Assembly: GCA_033439255.1 (NCBI GenBank)
Contig: CM065878.1
Coordinates: 1,736,001 to 1,800,000 of the forward strand
Direction: 5' to 3'
DNA length: 64,000 nucleotides
DNA from: Hericium rajendrae
Lineage: Eukaryota; Basidiomycota; Agaricomycetes; Russulales; Hericiaceae
In this document: positions 11,139-22,003 of the stretch, piece by piece
How positions within the stretch are numbered: position 1 is the stretch's first letter
Layout of the letters: each line of letters opens with the position of its first letter
Made by a program: the position numbers and the translations under genes
The notes under the pieces: generated by a model
The model's input: the letters and a program-made list of their open reading frames with translations, nothing else
Databases searched by the model: none
Told to the model about the DNA's origin: nothing

Positions 11139-12425
11139 GCGCAATATGGCTTCATCGTAGGTACCGCAAAGATGCAGCGTATTTTTTAACGAGGATCTAG
11201 CCTGGGTTAGTACTGGAGAGAACGGGACATGTTCGTTGAATTACTCAATTTTTTCAATGTAATCGGCTGGATGCATGGCCATGCGACTTCAATGGCGTGG
11301 GCTGACGCAAAACGAGAAAAGAGGTGATATCAGCAAGGATGGTGGCATTAATGCATCAAATCCCACCTTTTTGACAAGATACGTTTGATCAGGGAACTTT
11401 TTCCGGAAGTAGAGTGAATCGAGGACTGGGGATAGCGGGGAGCTGGAATGCGGGACACAGTTCGCCGTCCTTCCCGCACTCATTCCCAAACTCAAAGAGA
11501 GGCAGTCATGTCTCACGATTGTCATCCATCCACCAATGCGGCGTACATGTAGCCTATTTCAATAAACGCCTTCAAGGGTGCGAGTCTTGACATGAGGACG
11601 AACGTGCGATATTGGCGGTGACTTGGTCTTCTGTTGGATGGAGGATATGCTGTGGTTCGCGAACTTGAGCGACTGCAGCGTCACATGCACATTGTTTCAA
11701 CTACTTTCGCGAAGGGATCTGCCATCATTGCAGCGGCCGACACTCACTGCCCTGAATGCCTGTACACAGCGGAAAAACGAAGGCCCAACCGTTGGTAAAA
11801 ACTAGATAGAGAGAAAAGTGCATTCGAGGCGAAAGCAGTATAGAAGATGTTAACGTGGAACCCATGCGGTCGGTGCAGCTGAGCTCGAACATCACGGCTG
11901 CTTTTCGTCGGAGTCGTTACTGTAGCAGCTGGGCAATCCGAGCATGCTGCATCTGCGGAGTGTGAATTACCGTTGAGCCATACATGCTGGGGCACGCGGG
12001 GTAATAACGGTTGGGCGTGGGAACCGGGTCATTCCAAGCCCATGAGCCGCGTGGACGCCCTCTTCCCCAACGAAAGCTGTCCTACATACAATCGACTAAC
12101 GCGTTGTTTCGTCGAGGCTCTGGCTGTTCTCTTTTAGTGAGTATCGTTAGAGAATAAGATACTTGCACAGAGATACGGCGAGCATACTTATCTAACTAGG
12201 TATCCAGGGCCTTTTTATCAGAAGCATTCATCGGAATCCCGCAGAGGACATCAACGGCATCGCATATAGTCCAAGGCTTGGTGCGTCATTATGACCTCAA
12301 TTATGCCACGATAATGATCTTCATTCTAGTTACTTTCCAGTTCCAACAGTTTTGACCGTGAGTATGTCAGTGCGTCATACACGCATATATTCACAAGATG
12401 ATGCACATAGAGGAATACATTGCCA
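11139..12425. other. Gap between F-box genes 4 and 5
   Basis: Only short open frames without recognisable domains are present. It is the shared upstream region of the two divergent F-box genes 4 and 5. Confidence 0.5.
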
Positions 12426-14084
12426 ATGGATACAGACCTGTTGCCCTCCCGACTGGATGAATTTTCAGAGCGTCCGGTCTCCATCGAGCTGGTAAAGGGA
12501 ACACGAATCTCATGCCTTCCTGTCGAGCTACTTTCCAGGATTTTTTTCTATCTGTCTCTGCTCGCTCCGTACCAAGTCAAGAAACCGCGCGGAGGGGCAA
12601 GACGAGACTGGCTTGCGGCGACACATGTCTCCCGCGAGTGGAGGGCCATCGCGATCGGTGACGCAAGGCTCTGGGCATCGAACATCATGATGGGGTTGAG
12701 CTATGAAGGTCTGGTCAAAGCCATCAAGCGTGCAAGAACTTGCCCTCTATCGGTCTCTCTGGGTCCATTTCGCTCTGATGGCGAAAAATTTCATCCACGC
12801 ACGATATTCGAGAGGTATTCCGAACTTCTGCAGAATCATATTGAGAACGTCGCATCTCTGGAACTGGAGGTGCCTGACAGCAGTGTTGATCTGGGTTTTC
12901 TAACAGGGCTAGGGCATCTCTTGACAGATATTACGTTGACCTGCGAGGGGGCGCTGTGGCAGGACGAAGGGCCATTATGTTATCTGCCAATTGCTCTTCC
13001 AGATGACACATTCAAGTCGCCTCATCCACTTCTGCACACTGTTATTCTCCGTGACGTCCTTGCCCCATGGAATGCGCTTGCTCTTCAAAGCTCAATCGCC
13101 CATCTGGAGATCACCAACACCATTAGCATGACCCCGGACCACCTTGACTCCCGACAAGTGCGAGAGATACCTGTGATGTTCTCTGCCCTGGCTAGGATGC
13201 AGTCTCTAGAAGTACTGATCCTTGACAGTCCCATTCCCGAGGGATACAGCTTGGAGGCGACTATCATGATTGCATTACCCCGACTTTCCATTTTCGAGCT
13301 GACAGGGCGCGAGCATTGCCTGGACGTTTTGGCCTGCCTTTCCATTCCCACCACTTGCCATTTCCGGTGCCACGTCGTTCATTGCCCTAGTCTGAACCAT
13401 TTCGACAAAATGAGGGAATTCATTCAGCGCACCTGGGCGGGCAGATTGCCGGTCATGCACGGAACGTTGGGACGATTTGACAATATTGCAACAATCAGAC
13501 TGTCTCAACATCGAGAATGCTCATGAACGATCCTCGAGGAAGTGCGCTCAAGTGCAATCATCGAGATAGGGGTGTGGGGTGTGTCCCGGGCAAACACATC
13601 CGTGTTTTCCGAGTTGGAACGCTTACTCCCTTTGGCGGATCTACGGTCTCTGTGCTGGAATGGATTGTGGCCTATTGTGGACTGGGATCTGATGTTGTCG
13701 AAGCGCAGGCGACTAGAAGAACTCCATCCTCATGGCTTTGTGGCGCGGTCACTCGTCTTGTACTTATCTGGCCATCCAGACTGCGATATCAGCCAAGCTC
13801 TACCTAGCTTGAAGATCGTCGATTTGGGAAACCTAGACAAGGAACATGTGCCGGGGAGAGATGCGATTGAGTCGGATAAGCAGGAGAGCTCAGCTCGAGA
13901 CGTACCATTCGAGTTGTGCGATCGTCTGCGGAGAGTATTCGAAAGGCAATTCGAGCGCAACGTGCCGACAATAAAAGTACGTGTTGATACATTGAGTCCA
14001 ACTTTTGCTGATGTCGTGTATAGGCTTCTGTTACCTCTAAATGTGGACACATTGAAGAATACATGGCGCCCAAAGCGTCACTGA
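12426..14084 (+). pseudogene. F-box gene (array member 5) with an in-frame stop
   Basis: The frame opens at ATG 12426. It has an F-box-like domain near residues 28-85 (LPVELLSRIFFYLSLLAP, AATHVSREWRAIAIGDARLW). It runs 366 codons to a TGA at 13524-13526, then continues open in the same frame to 14084. Including the stop, the two parts total 553 codons, close to the 561 of array member 2, which it resembles most. This argues that the TGA is a premature stop in a formerly full-length gene, not the natural end. A short truncated product is possible. No intron signals flank the TGA convincingly. Confidence 0.7.
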
Positions 14085-14394
14085 CGGCGCAAGGTCGCAT
14101 CACAGGTGAAGAGCACGTTGCTAAACACTCGCAGTGAAACCCAGGTATGGCATTGTAGCAATCGCTGCAGATTAGAGGTGCGCCAGGGAAGGGATGATGT
14201 GAGTGCATGAAGGTGGAAAGGTGCGGTGGATCGTGTTGTTTTCGTATTGTTCTCTTGTTGCCATGCTGTGTACCGGTCATCGTTCAAAGGCATAGAATCC
14301 AGTAGTCAATTATTACGATTGCCGTCACAAGTCGCAAGATCTTGTATCGGAAGGGACCGTAAACTACTGTGTCTTATATCACGCACCGTTCGGC

Positions 14395-14775
14395 ACTTGC
14401 CGATCCCTTTGGGTGGGAAAGCGTGACGATCAGCATGCAGGCTGCAGCTAGCCTACATGGGCACGATTGTCGAGCCTCGTAGAGAGCAGGCGGGGCGGGG
14501 ATATGATGACCAGGTGGCTATTCTCTATCACCGGGGTGTATTCACGACATATGCTTAGGGCCTGTACGGGAACCTGGTTATGTATAACCGACCAGATTTG
14601 GTTATGAATCTGACGCTTTTTTGTGCGTGTGGGAATTCATTTATAATGCAGATAACCAGATTTGTAAGCGGATAACCAGATTTCTGACCATAACCAGGCT
14701 CATAACCGGGTTCTCGTACAGGCCCTTAGGATCCTGTCTCGCCGAGTGCGTGGTGATTGCACTGGCATGTATATC
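14395..14775. repeat. Duplicated segment, copy A (MITE-bearing)
   Basis: It shares order and wording with copy B at about 15945-16215. Shared blocks include GTGGGAAAGCGTGACGA, GGATATGATGACCAGGTG, TTCTCTATCAC and TTCACGACATATGCT, and the copies realign again after the MITE. Divergence is moderate, with several short gaps. Function is unknown. Confidence 0.75.
14555..14728. mobile_element. Harbinger/Tourist-like MITE, 168 bp, with TTA target duplication
   Basis: The element proper is 14558-14725. Its ends are inverted repeats of about 26 bp: left GGGCCTGTACGGGAACCTGG and onward, with the right end matching in reverse complement except at two positions. It is flanked on both sides by TTA (14555-14557 and 14726-14728), the target duplication typical of the PIF/Harbinger superfamily. 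The interior has further copies of a CAGATTTGGTTAT / ATAACCAGATTT motif and no coding capacity. The paralogous segment copy B lacks the insertion at the matching position (16174-16176), which supports the borders. Confidence 0.9.
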
Positions 14776-15138
14776 ACAAGTTCCGCTTGACTTCCGCTAC
14801 TTATCGCTCGAAGTGCTATATTTGTGTAGGTCATGGTGCAACTTTGATGTTGAAAACTGCTTCGTGCTCCGGGACTACTTTCCGTTTGACTTTCCGCGCC
14901 TGTTCTCCAGCCAGATCGGACACGTGACCCGGACGGTTTACGAACGGCAGTTGCCGACCTCCACTGGACCTTCCCACGCGGCGACGCCTTTATCGGTACC
15001 GAACCTCTCACCACGTTGGCCACCATTGACACCAACGCCTTCATCGCTGTTGTACTCTCCCTTGACACCATCTAACAAGCATTCAACGACCCGTACTACC
15101 CGTTCACGCTATATATTTCTTTCCCAAAACTCGTCGAT

Positions 15139-15610
15139 ATGCCGTGAGTACCTAACTTCCATAACACAACTCAAAACCTAGTTACGACTCGTTATCAATT
15201 CGAACAGAGATCAATCCGAAGGCGCCGCAGCACAAAACCAGCATGTCTACAACCGCCTCGAAGGCACCAACCCCAGAAATATCGTCGATGGTGAACTCGT
15301 ATGCCCTATCCATCATTCCATTGACTCATACATTGTTGATCCAGTCGGTTCTGAAAGTGATGCCCTAGAGAAGGCCGAGCCCGCGTTCGTCAAATTCTTG
15401 TCTAAGCTCGAAATGGACAACGCGTTCTATGTTGCACGGTGGTACACTGTTGGCGTCACGAATACCAATCAGTTGAGCTGGCTGCTTGACATGATCGAGG
15501 ATGATCATGACAACATCTGCAACGAATTTATAAACTGTGGGTTCACACCCTTCGAGTTCATGCAAATTGTACAGGTTTTGAAGGATCATATGAAGATCAC
15601 ACCTACATAG
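15139..15610 (+). CDS. Small uncharacterised protein, two exons
   Basis: I do not recognise this protein. The long frame from 15208 is open to 15610, but an in-frame TAG sits just upstream of it. A clean splice solves this: ATGCC (15139-15143), donor GTGAGT at 15144, CTAAC branch-like motif, acceptor CGAACAG ending at 15207. The product is about 136 residues and starts MPDQSEGAAAQNQHVYN. It has no signal peptide, membrane segment or known domain. It is acidic, with an alpha-helical look in the C-terminal half (LSWLLDMIEDDHDNICNEF). It lies between the two copies of a duplicated segment. Confidence 0.6.
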
Positions 15611-17093
15611 ACCCCCCCTCCCCGTACGACGTGTTCCATACATACGTTTTACAGAATATGATACATGCCATGAGACATGGAGGGGTCGGGAGATTTTGAA
15701 TTGTAGAATTTCTCTTTGCGATTTTACATGATTTATCGTGTTGAGCACCTAATATTTGAGACTCTACAACTGTCCACAGGTGTACTGACCACGTCTGAGC
15801 GAACGAGCCAGCCACTGCTAGCCATCGTAAGCGGAAGTGGCTGGACGGCGCCAAGGAGCGACGAGTCATTAGTCAGGTTTCCTGAAGATCACGTCACCGC
15901 CCCTATAGTTTGCGGATGTTGCTCACTTATGCCGCAGATGGTCAGAGTCCGTGGGAAAGCGTGACGAGCAACCTGCTGCAGTCCTGCCCTCATCTTCAGG
16001 GTGGAAGGACACAGAGATAGACTGTCATATCTCCCTCAACATCTGGCTGTCGGAGATAACATGAGAGCGCTGGCAGCCTCATAGACAGCAGGCCAGGTGG
16101 GTATACTGCGGGAGGATATGATGACCAGGTGAATGGCTCTTCTCTATCACGAGGGTGTGTTCACGACATATGCTCAGGATCTTGTTTCCTCGAGTGTGTG
16201 TTCATCGCACGCATGGACCTTTTTCCAGGAGCGCCTGATTCCTCGTTGCATAACGAGCTGTAGGAAGTTGGGCCCATGCCCTGTTGATCCATGCACAACG
16301 AGCGCGTGCTTCCTGTCTGGCCACTGCTGAAGGAATTGGTGGCGTGTGGACACGGGGTCTGACTGGAGCTTAGCTTGGCAATTGTCGGCGGCGCGGGTCA
16401 CCAAGGTGTGCGAAATTTCTTCAAGACGGCGTGCTACGATGCCCAGACTAGAATCGTCCTGCGCTCGTCTCTTTTACCCCCACCAGAGTGCACGGTTCTC
16501 TCGAGGTAAGCATTTCACGGCCAAGCCTCGTCCCATATTAGGACGAAATCGCAGCGCTGCGCAAGGCCTCATTTCACTTGGACTACAGAAGGGGCTGTAG
16601 GCGAGGATATCGAGGATCAAGAGGTAAGCTTACTTCCGGGAAGACTTGCTGGACGTGGAAAGCTCTGCTTGAGGTGGAAACAATTCGGCCAAAACCAGGA
16701 TGAAAGCTGCATTATTCTTCGAAAGTTGGTGGTGTTTGGGGCATAGCAGCAAAGCGCCGGTTTAGTTGTAGTGGGAGGTATGTGGATCTTATTCCATTCG
16801 AGACATTGAGCTCTGACACGCCTGTTCTTAGCATATTCATGTTATCAAAATGTATACACCCAACTAGTTTCTGCATAAATCAAATGGGTTTCCCTTTGGT
16901 ATTGGTTCAAGGACATGAGTCACGCCCACACTCAATCAACTCAGACCACTCTGAACTTTCAACAAGAAACTACCTGAAGGATTCGGCCATAACGGCAACT
17001 AATCCATCGGGACAGCGAGCGAATGATGAACAAGAAAATCCCTCATGACATAGCAGAATGCTCATCACTACAGTATTCCTCACGGTATCTGGT
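15611..17093. other. Non-coding gap with duplicated segment copy B
   Basis: No gene is supported. It contains copy B and is otherwise without clear signals; the small open frames on both strands show no domain. Confidence 0.5.
15945..16215. repeat. Duplicated segment, copy B (no MITE)
   Basis: This is the partner of copy A near 14.4 kb. At the position where copy A holds the MITE it reads through (CATATGCTCAGGATC), with TCA at 16174-16176 in place of the TTA target. It thus acts as a natural empty site. Confidence 0.75.
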
Positions 17094-17624
17094 TTACTTC
17101 CGTCCACTCTGCTTCTTTCCAATTTCCTTCTTTTTCGAACCCTTCTTACTGTCACGTTTCTGTTTTCCTTTCTGCTGGCCGCCCTTCCCGGATTCGCCTT
17201 TACCGCCTCGCAGATCGGCCATCCGGTTCAACCACTCACTGATGAATCCTTCTTCGTCCGGCGGCGCCTTGACGTCGATCTCGAGTGTCAGAATTTTGTG
17301 ATGGCTGTCTCTCCCCGCCATCTTCCTCAACTCCTCGTGGACAGCGCCCTTGTTGGCCTGCATGACCAGCGTACGCACAATGCGCCCGTCCGGCCTCGCC
17401 CACTTCTCCCCCCAATCCAATCGCACACCGACGGCCTTGTCGTAATGCCTGCCGGGCCATGCTCGAGATCCAGGAGGCGCATCCTCCAGTGACCGAACGA
17501 TTTTCTGGTAAGCTTGGTCCTGAAGAATCCCAATGTCTAGATACAGATGCAATTCAATAGGTGGTTTACTTGCGATTTTAAACGCCGGCAGGATAGATTT
17601 ATTAAAATATTTCAGCAACACCAT
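17094..17624 (-). CDS. Uncharacterised protein with lysine-rich tail
   Basis: This single exon encodes 176 residues from ATG 17624 (frame opening MVLLKYFNKSILPAFK). The family is not recognised. The middle carries RAWPGRHYDKAVGVRLDWG and then RTLVMQANKGAVHEELRK. The last 45 residues are almost entirely Gly, Lys, Gln, Arg and Ser, a basic tail that could bind nucleic acid or direct nuclear import (inference). The central WP-x-VG-x-L-x-WG pattern recurs in the gene at 23648-24357, on the same strand on the other side of the transposon. Upstream exons cannot be excluded. Confidence 0.6.
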   Translation of the reverse strand: MVLLKYFNKSILPAFKIASKPPIELHLYLDIGILQDQAYQKIVRSLEDAPPGSRAWPGRHYDKAVGVRLDWGEKWARPDGRIVRTLVMQANKGAVHEELRKMAGRDSHHKILTLEIDVKAPPDEEGFISEWLNRMADLRGGKGESGKGGQQKGKQKRDSKKGSKKKEIGKKQSGRK

Positions 17625-18625
17625 CGGTAGGATAACGAGAACGCGAGGATGAGAATGCGAGAATGAGGCTGAGAAGGATGCGCGAGGGCGAGAACGCAAG
17701 GGAATCACGGTATGTACTATCGAGTTTGCTTTGGGTTGCAATAACAGCGATATAGCACAACTGAGTTAATTAGATGCAATGACAACTGGATATTCTACAT
17801 TAAGCCTGTAACGCGTTCAAGAGATCGCCTATTTCTACAAAACACCAGCGCACTGCAAATTTCCTTTGATATCAGGGCATGGGCAACGCTGTATGTATCT
17901 TGTGATCACTTGGTCAACTTTGAGCAGACATGCCTGCATACATGTTGGCCAAGAATGAGGTACACTCGATTGCTGAGGTGATGGGCAAATTGTTGGCAGA
18001 CCGCGAATTGGAGGATGTGCGCCTAGACGGTGTAACAGTACATGCAGAGGTGTGGAGACGGCCGCTACCATCTCTAGCAGTGTTGATGGCATTCCTGCCA
18101 GGTCGCACAGCCGTGTGTCATTCATCACATCTGGCTCACCATGCTCCGCGCCCAAGCGAAAGAAATTCAAGCACAGACGCAGTCTCCCCTAGCGAGTGCA
18201 GGAAGTCCTGCACAGTCCGTGGGCTGGATTCATTTGTCACCCGTGGGAACCGGCTCACTACATCGGATGAGCCGCACGGCGACCCTCGTCCCTCCAATAG
18301 AGTGTATTGATCCACCACACGAAGGAGGCCACTGTTGGTGGAATGGCGCCGTTATCAAGTACCGATTATTCGATGGCACCTGTGCTGCTGTCAGGAACTT
18401 GCAAACACGAAACAGCAATCGAACAACGTACAATGTTCTCAGCTCTCATCGAGGCCTAGTACAAGCCAGGAGTCATCAGCAATTTGGTCAAGCCCTGAAG
18501 CCCTGACGGACCTGAAACACATGTCGTCAGCACCGTCAGTATCGTCAGGATGCCTCAGAACATTTCAGGGTCATCCGCTCTCAGTATTAAATAGCTCTTA
18601 ATACAAGCTGTACATAAAAGCTAAT
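17625..18625. other. Left flank of the transposase gene
   Basis: No gene is supported. Open frames on both strands lack domains. Near 18510-18590 a GTCAG/CTGAC-type motif recurs several times (CTGACGG, CGTCAGCA, CGTCAGTA, CGTCAGGA), which could be subterminal repeats of the transposon, but no matching inverted end was found on the right side. Confidence 0.4.
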
Positions 18626-21600
18626 TTATCGTGGAATAGTCTCGTGAGAATGGTAGTCAGCATACTGATTTACGTAGTATAGTCTAAAAGCATCGAGAGA
18701 ATCAGAATAAGAGAAGGTAGGAGGTATCTGAGCCTGTCCAAATTTTGGAATAAGGTGACATGCACGAATGATACAGTTGAGATGAACTACACCGACTGTT
18801 CGTCGACCGCGAAGAGTCTCTGGCCGAACAACCCACATCCCCGTTAGTGCGTCTGGTGCTGCACCCTCTGGGAGAAACCAAGTGACTACGGCGCAGGGAA
18901 AGACAGCACTGCCATGTCTGAATGAGATCAACCGAATGACGCGGCCGACAATCATTCCACCCATGGCATCAGTATCTGCACCGTTCTGAATCAGCACTGT
19001 ATCTCGGCGCTCATGTTGCCCGAACCATCGTGCAGTACTTCGAATCCTCTCGCGATGCATGCCACCACGACCAGATAATTCACTGGGGGCATAAAACGTT
19101 GCAATGGCTGAGTTGTAGATGCGAAGGGGGCTGTCAAATGGAGGCCAGTGGATGGGGGGGACATCTTCTGCAGAGTGGAATTCATCGCCATGTAGTTGGT
19201 TGTAGAGGAACTGTTGGAGCATGGTTCTGAGCTGGGGCTCGCCCAGCTCACCAGCGAGCACCGGAACAGTCTGAGAATAAGCTAGAGCCAAATTCATCAG
19301 TAAGAATTGCCCGAGTGTTAGTAAGCTTCACGACGCACCGTATTTTGTTGCTAATACAACAGATGGATCACCGCGAGGACCGTCGGCATCCATGACTTCG
19401 TTGAAGCCACCTAGGCCTGTGTCTACCCAATCGTCACCCAAACCAGCCTCTGCACGTGCCGCGGAGACCATGTCGTTATCCAGCATTCCTTTCTCTTGGA
19501 AGCGAGCATGCATGGCGGCCAACTTGCTGAGTCTTGTGTTGGTCCGTATGATTTGGCCAAGTGGCTTGTACTGGCTTGACCGTCGCCAGGGCTTCTTTAC
19601 AGCACGTATGTGCTTTGACTCAGTTATCGACGAGCAAAGCCCATTGAGGGATGCGAAAAGCCGTATGCCAGAAACATGATGAACAAGCGAGTGTTGACGC
19701 GGAAGTGAAAATCCATCAGGACGCACATCAACGTCGATGAAAACCTGACGATAGTGGTGGAAACGATCCAAGGTCGCTTGCATGGAAAGGAGAGTGTCGT
19801 TGTCATGTGCGGAACAGCACGACATATAGCAGAAGTCAAGAAAGGCCGCAATGCACTTCACCATGCGATCAGGGACATATCCCACGATTGCAGGAAGGTA
19901 GACCTATGCATGTATGATATCAGTGAACGGTGCATCATTGGCTACGCAAAGTAAAGAAGATTGCTTACCTTCATCAGCGCTTTCGAATCGTCCCCCGTCC
20001 ATTGCTTATAGTTGCGCCCTTCGGGAAATCGGCGCAACCCCGGGAATGCTGGAGCAGCTGCAATTCTGCATCGAATGAGGTCAGAACACAATGTAATGAT
20101 CCGAGAATAGTATATGACCCACCGACGATCAATGTCATCCATAATTCTGTCTGCGTCAGAAGGTCCATGCTCGTTGCGTATAAAGTCTTCGACCCATGCC
20201 ACGAGATGGTCCTTGAAGGTTCCTTTGATGAGTTGGTGAAGAATATCGGGGGATAGCAGCTCGTATATGTCTGCACGTGGGAAATGAGAAGTGAAAGGCT
20301 GGACCACCATATTTATGAGTAATAGCGAGTTCAAGTAAAGGTATTACACACCACAACATCGGCTACTGTTCCAAATGTATCCCATAATGTTATTGCATCG
20401 AAGGTAGTGACTTGCACATCGGTATGCTCACGAAATCGTAGAGCTGCAGCAGCATCAAGGTCTGATGGATGTGCGAGGCATCTCAATGCACAAAGAAGGT
20501 CGTTAGAATACTCAATTGATAGAGAGAACATGACTTACTTTGGGCACCATCCTTGCACGATTCCTGCAAGATATACTTGCTCTGGATAATCTGCGATAAA
20601 TGGGCCGATCTCAAAGATAATGCGGCGCCAATGGCCATCGGGACATTGCAAGACAACGGGCATAGTCATTCCTTCACGGAGGGGCTCTAATATATGTGCG
20701 AGCGAGGCATGGTACAATTGCTTCTTGAAGAGACGAAACTCGTCATCATCTGTATATTCCCTTGACGCTGACAAGGCATCTGAGCTTTGTAATGGCAACA
20801 TGTTAATGCTTGAAGACTCACCCTTGGGAATTGCGAGGAACGCAATTGGTATTAATGCCTCGCCGTGAGCGCGTCGGTCTTCATTGAATAGGTTGCCAAG
20901 TGACATGTACACGGGGTGGTATTCCGTATTTCCTGTTGCAACAGACACCGTGGTCTTGTCAGCGCCAAGAATGATGGGTACCATCATTGACCCATGAGTA
21001 TTCGGATCATGCGCAATCGTATCCTGGGCCAGTTAGCAGAGTGTAAACAGAGAATCGTGCTGAATTATATTCACAGCTTGCTTCCATGCCCATGAACCGG
21101 ACATAAAATCGGAAAAGCGTCGCTTGTGAGGACCCGTATACTCTTCAAACGGCTGAATGTGTAATCGGTCTTTGAAGTCCGGATTGGCCAGCATAGTTCG
21201 AACGGCGGATAGGGTATCACGGGCATGAACCACCCAGGGTGTATGCTTCCATGATGGTGAGTCATTGTTGACTGGTCCTGTATATGACACCGAAAATGAG
21301 CCCCAGGCAACTTCGCCGGCTTCAATAGCATCAATGGAATCAAGAAGGTGCTCGGAGTCATAAAAGATCGGGTTTGCGTTCTCGCCATGGTACAGGATAT
21401 CCCTCGCTTCCAGAATGCGGAGCAACTTGTTAACGTCACCTTTGGAGGTCTCCATCTTCTCAAATGAGTGCTCGGCGAAGTGAAAGGATGGTCGATCCTG
21501 AAACGGTGTCCAGTCGAATTCTGAGCCATCGTTGTCGTCATCGGCAACCTCGGGATCTGCGCCGTGTGGAAGAAACGTGCCGTCTGCTCGACAAGGTCTC

Positions 21601-21792
21601 CCTTTGAAAGCCGATGAATATACATGTAAAGCATGGGGTCAAAAAATATAACTTGCCAGTGAGAGATGGGTGAAACCGGAAGTTGGAGGCCGGTGCATCT
21701 GGTAGTGGGTTTTTGTGCGCGCTGTTGAGATGTCGTGTAAACCCCGAGGTACTCTTGAATGTCTTGTTGCATGGCTTGCAATATGGGGGCAT
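18626..21792 (-). CDS. Plavaka-family transposase, intact, 8 exons
   Basis: The gene starts at ATG 21792 and splices into 923 codons with no frame break. Exons by eye: 21792-21657, 21601-21075, 21023-20539, 20481-20352, 20298-20123, 20065-19969, 19903-19339, 19281-18626. The first intron has a GC donor. The N-terminus is a C2H2 finger (YCKPCNKTFKSTSGFTRHL), usual in this family. The core has DFMSGSWAWKQA, VPIILGADKTTVSVATGN, IADYPEQVYLAGIVQGWCP, PRADIYELLSPDILHQLIKG, GLRRFPEGRNYKQWTGDD and GLCSSITESKHIRAVKKPWR. The conserved acidic residues in these are candidates for the metal-binding catalytic site, but I cannot assign the triad. It would cut and paste its own DNA. A small gene is divergent from it, 211 bp away. 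Confidence 0.85.
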
Positions 21793-22003
21793 TATCGAGC
21801 AGAAGGGGCTGAAATGGAGGGGATCGTCAGCACGACAGGTAGAGTGTGCGAGATAGATGAAAAATGCGCCGACTGATTTGAGTCTTGCAAATCGGGAAAT
21901 GGCGAAGTCGCGCCTCAGGGCTCTTGTCCTCCTTCAGAAGACTTTTCATCTCGCGCATCGAAGTCGTCACTCGGGCTTCCCCTCCTCCTCATTGCTGCTC
22001 ATT

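Larger units (their letters stand above)
14085..15138. other. Repeat-bearing gap upstream of small orphan gene
   Basis: It holds copy A of a duplicated segment, the MITE inserted in it, and presumably the promoter of the small gene at 15139. No coding region is supported. Confidence 0.6.
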
